From Rhodobacterales bacterium 56_14_T64 (GTDB taxonomy: Bacteria > Pseudomonadota > Alphaproteobacteria > Rhodobacterales > Rhodobacteraceae): DNA of 43,803 nt. Under the pieces are notes generated by a model. It was not told where the DNA came from. It searched no databases and was given only the letters and a program-made list of their open reading frames with translations. The position numbers were made by a program, and so were the translations under genes. The stretch is from NCBI GenBank assembly GCA_002162795.1, contig MAAY01000077.1, positions 64,669-108,471 of the forward strand, read 5' to 3'. Of the stretch, positions 43,008 to 43,803 are shown piece after piece (within the stretch, counting starts at the first letter, position 1; each line of letters opens with the position of its first letter).

Positions 43008-43041
43008 AGGGCGGTCCTTTCGAGGGCCGCCCTTTTCTTTT
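43008..43041 (+). terminator. Intrinsic terminator after the porin gene
   Basis: AGGGCGGTCC and GGGCCGCCCT pair over 10 bp (one G-T) around the loop TTTCGA, followed by TTTTCTTTT. It begins 24 bp after the porin stop. Confidence 0.92.
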
Positions 43042-43087
43042 GCGCTCAAACAGTGTTTCTCTGCCCCAAACATATATGAGGGCAGGT

Positions 43088-43738
43088 ATGTCACTGATTG
43101 AAATCAAATCCCGCATTGCCAAGGCCGAGGCCGCCGCCGGGCGTGAGCCGGGTGCGGTGACACTGATTGCCGTTTCCAAAGTGCAACCTGATGAACGTGT
43201 GGCAGCAGTACTGGAGCAGGGGCAACGTTGCTTCGGTGAAAACCGGGTGCAAGAGGCCGCTGGTAAGTGGCCGAATTTTATGCAGCGATTCGAGGGTGTT
43301 GACCTGCACTTGATTGGTCCGTTGCAGACCAACAAGGCCCGCCAGGCGATGGAATTGTGCCACGCCATCCATTCCATTGATCGTCCCAAGCTGGCCAAAG
43401 TATTGGCGCGCCTGGCTCAAGAGTTGGGTCATTGCCCGGATCTGTTCATTCAGGTGAATACTGGTGAAGAAGATCAAAAGGCCGGGATTGTTCCGGCTGA
43501 TGCAGATACCTTTATTGCTGAATGCCGGACGCTAGATTTGCCGATCAAAGGGCTCATGTGTATTCCTCCGGCGGGCGAGGAGGCCTCGGGGCATTTTGCC
43601 TTATTGGCCGAAATTGCGGCTCGAAACGGGCTGGAGGGCCTGTCGATGGGGATGAGCAGTGATTTTGAGGTGGCCATTGCGCAGGGGGCGACCCATGTGC
43701 GGGTCGGGTCGGCGATCTTTGGTCAACGCGACTATTGA
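43088..43738 (+). CDS. YggS/PLPBP-family pyridoxal phosphate homeostasis protein
   Basis: A 216-residue cytoplasmic PLP-binding protein with an alanine-racemase-like barrel and no known catalytic role; it keeps PLP and amino-acid pools in balance. The lysine that binds PLP lies in TLIAVSKVQPDE, and other family blocks are CFGENRVQEA, LHLIGPLQTNKAR and LSMGMSSDFEVAI, ending VRVGSAIFGQRDY. ATG 43088 (MSLIEIKSRIAKAE) is used, with AGGG just upstream; ATG 43076 and a TTG at 43040 are less likely because they extend into or near the porin terminator. Confidence 0.93.
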   Translation: MSLIEIKSRIAKAEAAAGREPGAVTLIAVSKVQPDERVAAVLEQGQRCFGENRVQEAAGKWPNFMQRFEGVDLHLIGPLQTNKARQAMELCHAIHSIDRPKLAKVLARLAQELGHCPDLFIQVNTGEEDQKAGIVPADADTFIAECRTLDLPIKGLMCIPPAGEEASGHFALLAEIAARNGLEGLSMGMSSDFEVAIAQGATHVRVGSAIFGQRDY

Positions 43739-43756
43739 AGCTGAAAAATTCGAATT

Positions 43757-43785
43757 CCCTTGGCTGTGTGATGGCTAGCCAAGGG
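43757..43785 (+). repeat. Hairpin after the YggS-family gene
   Basis: CCCTTGGCT and AGCCAAGGG form a perfect 9-bp stem around an 11-nt loop, 19 bp after the stop codon. No T-run follows, so it may be a transcription end or part of a structure that continues beyond the window. Confidence 0.45.
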
Positions 43786-43803
43786 GTGGAACAATAACCC
43801 TTG

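Overview
The window is chromosomal DNA from an alphaproteobacterium, most likely a marine Rhodobacteraceae (Roseobacter group) member. Pointers are CcrM next to RNase HII, the DUF2125, DUF3576 and DUF427 proteins, a small Gram-negative porin, an AlkB hydroxylase, and protein sequences that read like roseobacter orthologues. I see no prophage, insertion sequence, transposase or CRISPR array. The gene content is mostly core chromosome with a few accessory genes.

Layout. (1) 1-1971, minus: a YcaQ-type DNA glycosylase that runs off the left edge, coupled to a LacI-family regulator. (2) 2095-12549, minus: a complete nitrate assimilation operon in the order nasT, leader RNA, nrtA, nrtB, fused nrtCD, nirB, nirD, nasA. 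NasT is an ANTAR RNA-binding antiterminator, and the leader between nasT and nrtA holds two hairpins with A-N-N-G hexaloops, the expected NasT target. NrtABCD imports nitrate, NasA reduces it to nitrite and NirBD reduces nitrite to ammonium. (3) 12785-19787: tRNA-Arg(CCT), a DUF427-class III cyclase fusion, a membrane-anchored winged-helix regulator overlapping a small secreted protein, a divergent secreted protein, rnhB, ccrM with GANTC sites in its promoter, and a second, membrane-bound cyclase. (4) 19991-22942: a soluble globin-coupled chemoreceptor and an AlkB hydroxylase. (5) 23013-29906: mutY, then dciA and a DsbA-like oxidoreductase on the plus strand, then a minus-strand chain pmbA, cysQ, a short ORF, a WaaA-like gene and lpxK. 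(6) 30023-33230: two tandem DUF2125 secreted proteins. (7) 33363-36987: SDR and crotonase pair, an HI0933-type flavoprotein, a GST. (8) 37050-41723, minus: DUF3576 lipoprotein, a short ORF spanning a terminator, leuS, lptE, holA. (9) 42004-43738: porin and a YggS-type PLP protein.

The most interesting points are these. The fused nitrate-importer ATPase has its two degenerate motifs arranged so that they fall in the same composite ATP site. A membrane-anchored regulator with a C-terminal winged helix is paired with a secreted protein, with 33-bp-spaced direct repeats in front of the pair. A 22-codon ORF reads through an intrinsic terminator and its stop overlaps the leuS start. The WaaA-like transferase lacks the usual catalytic glutamate. 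A 90-bp palindromic repeat occurs twice. All assignments come from reading the sequence; no database search was run.
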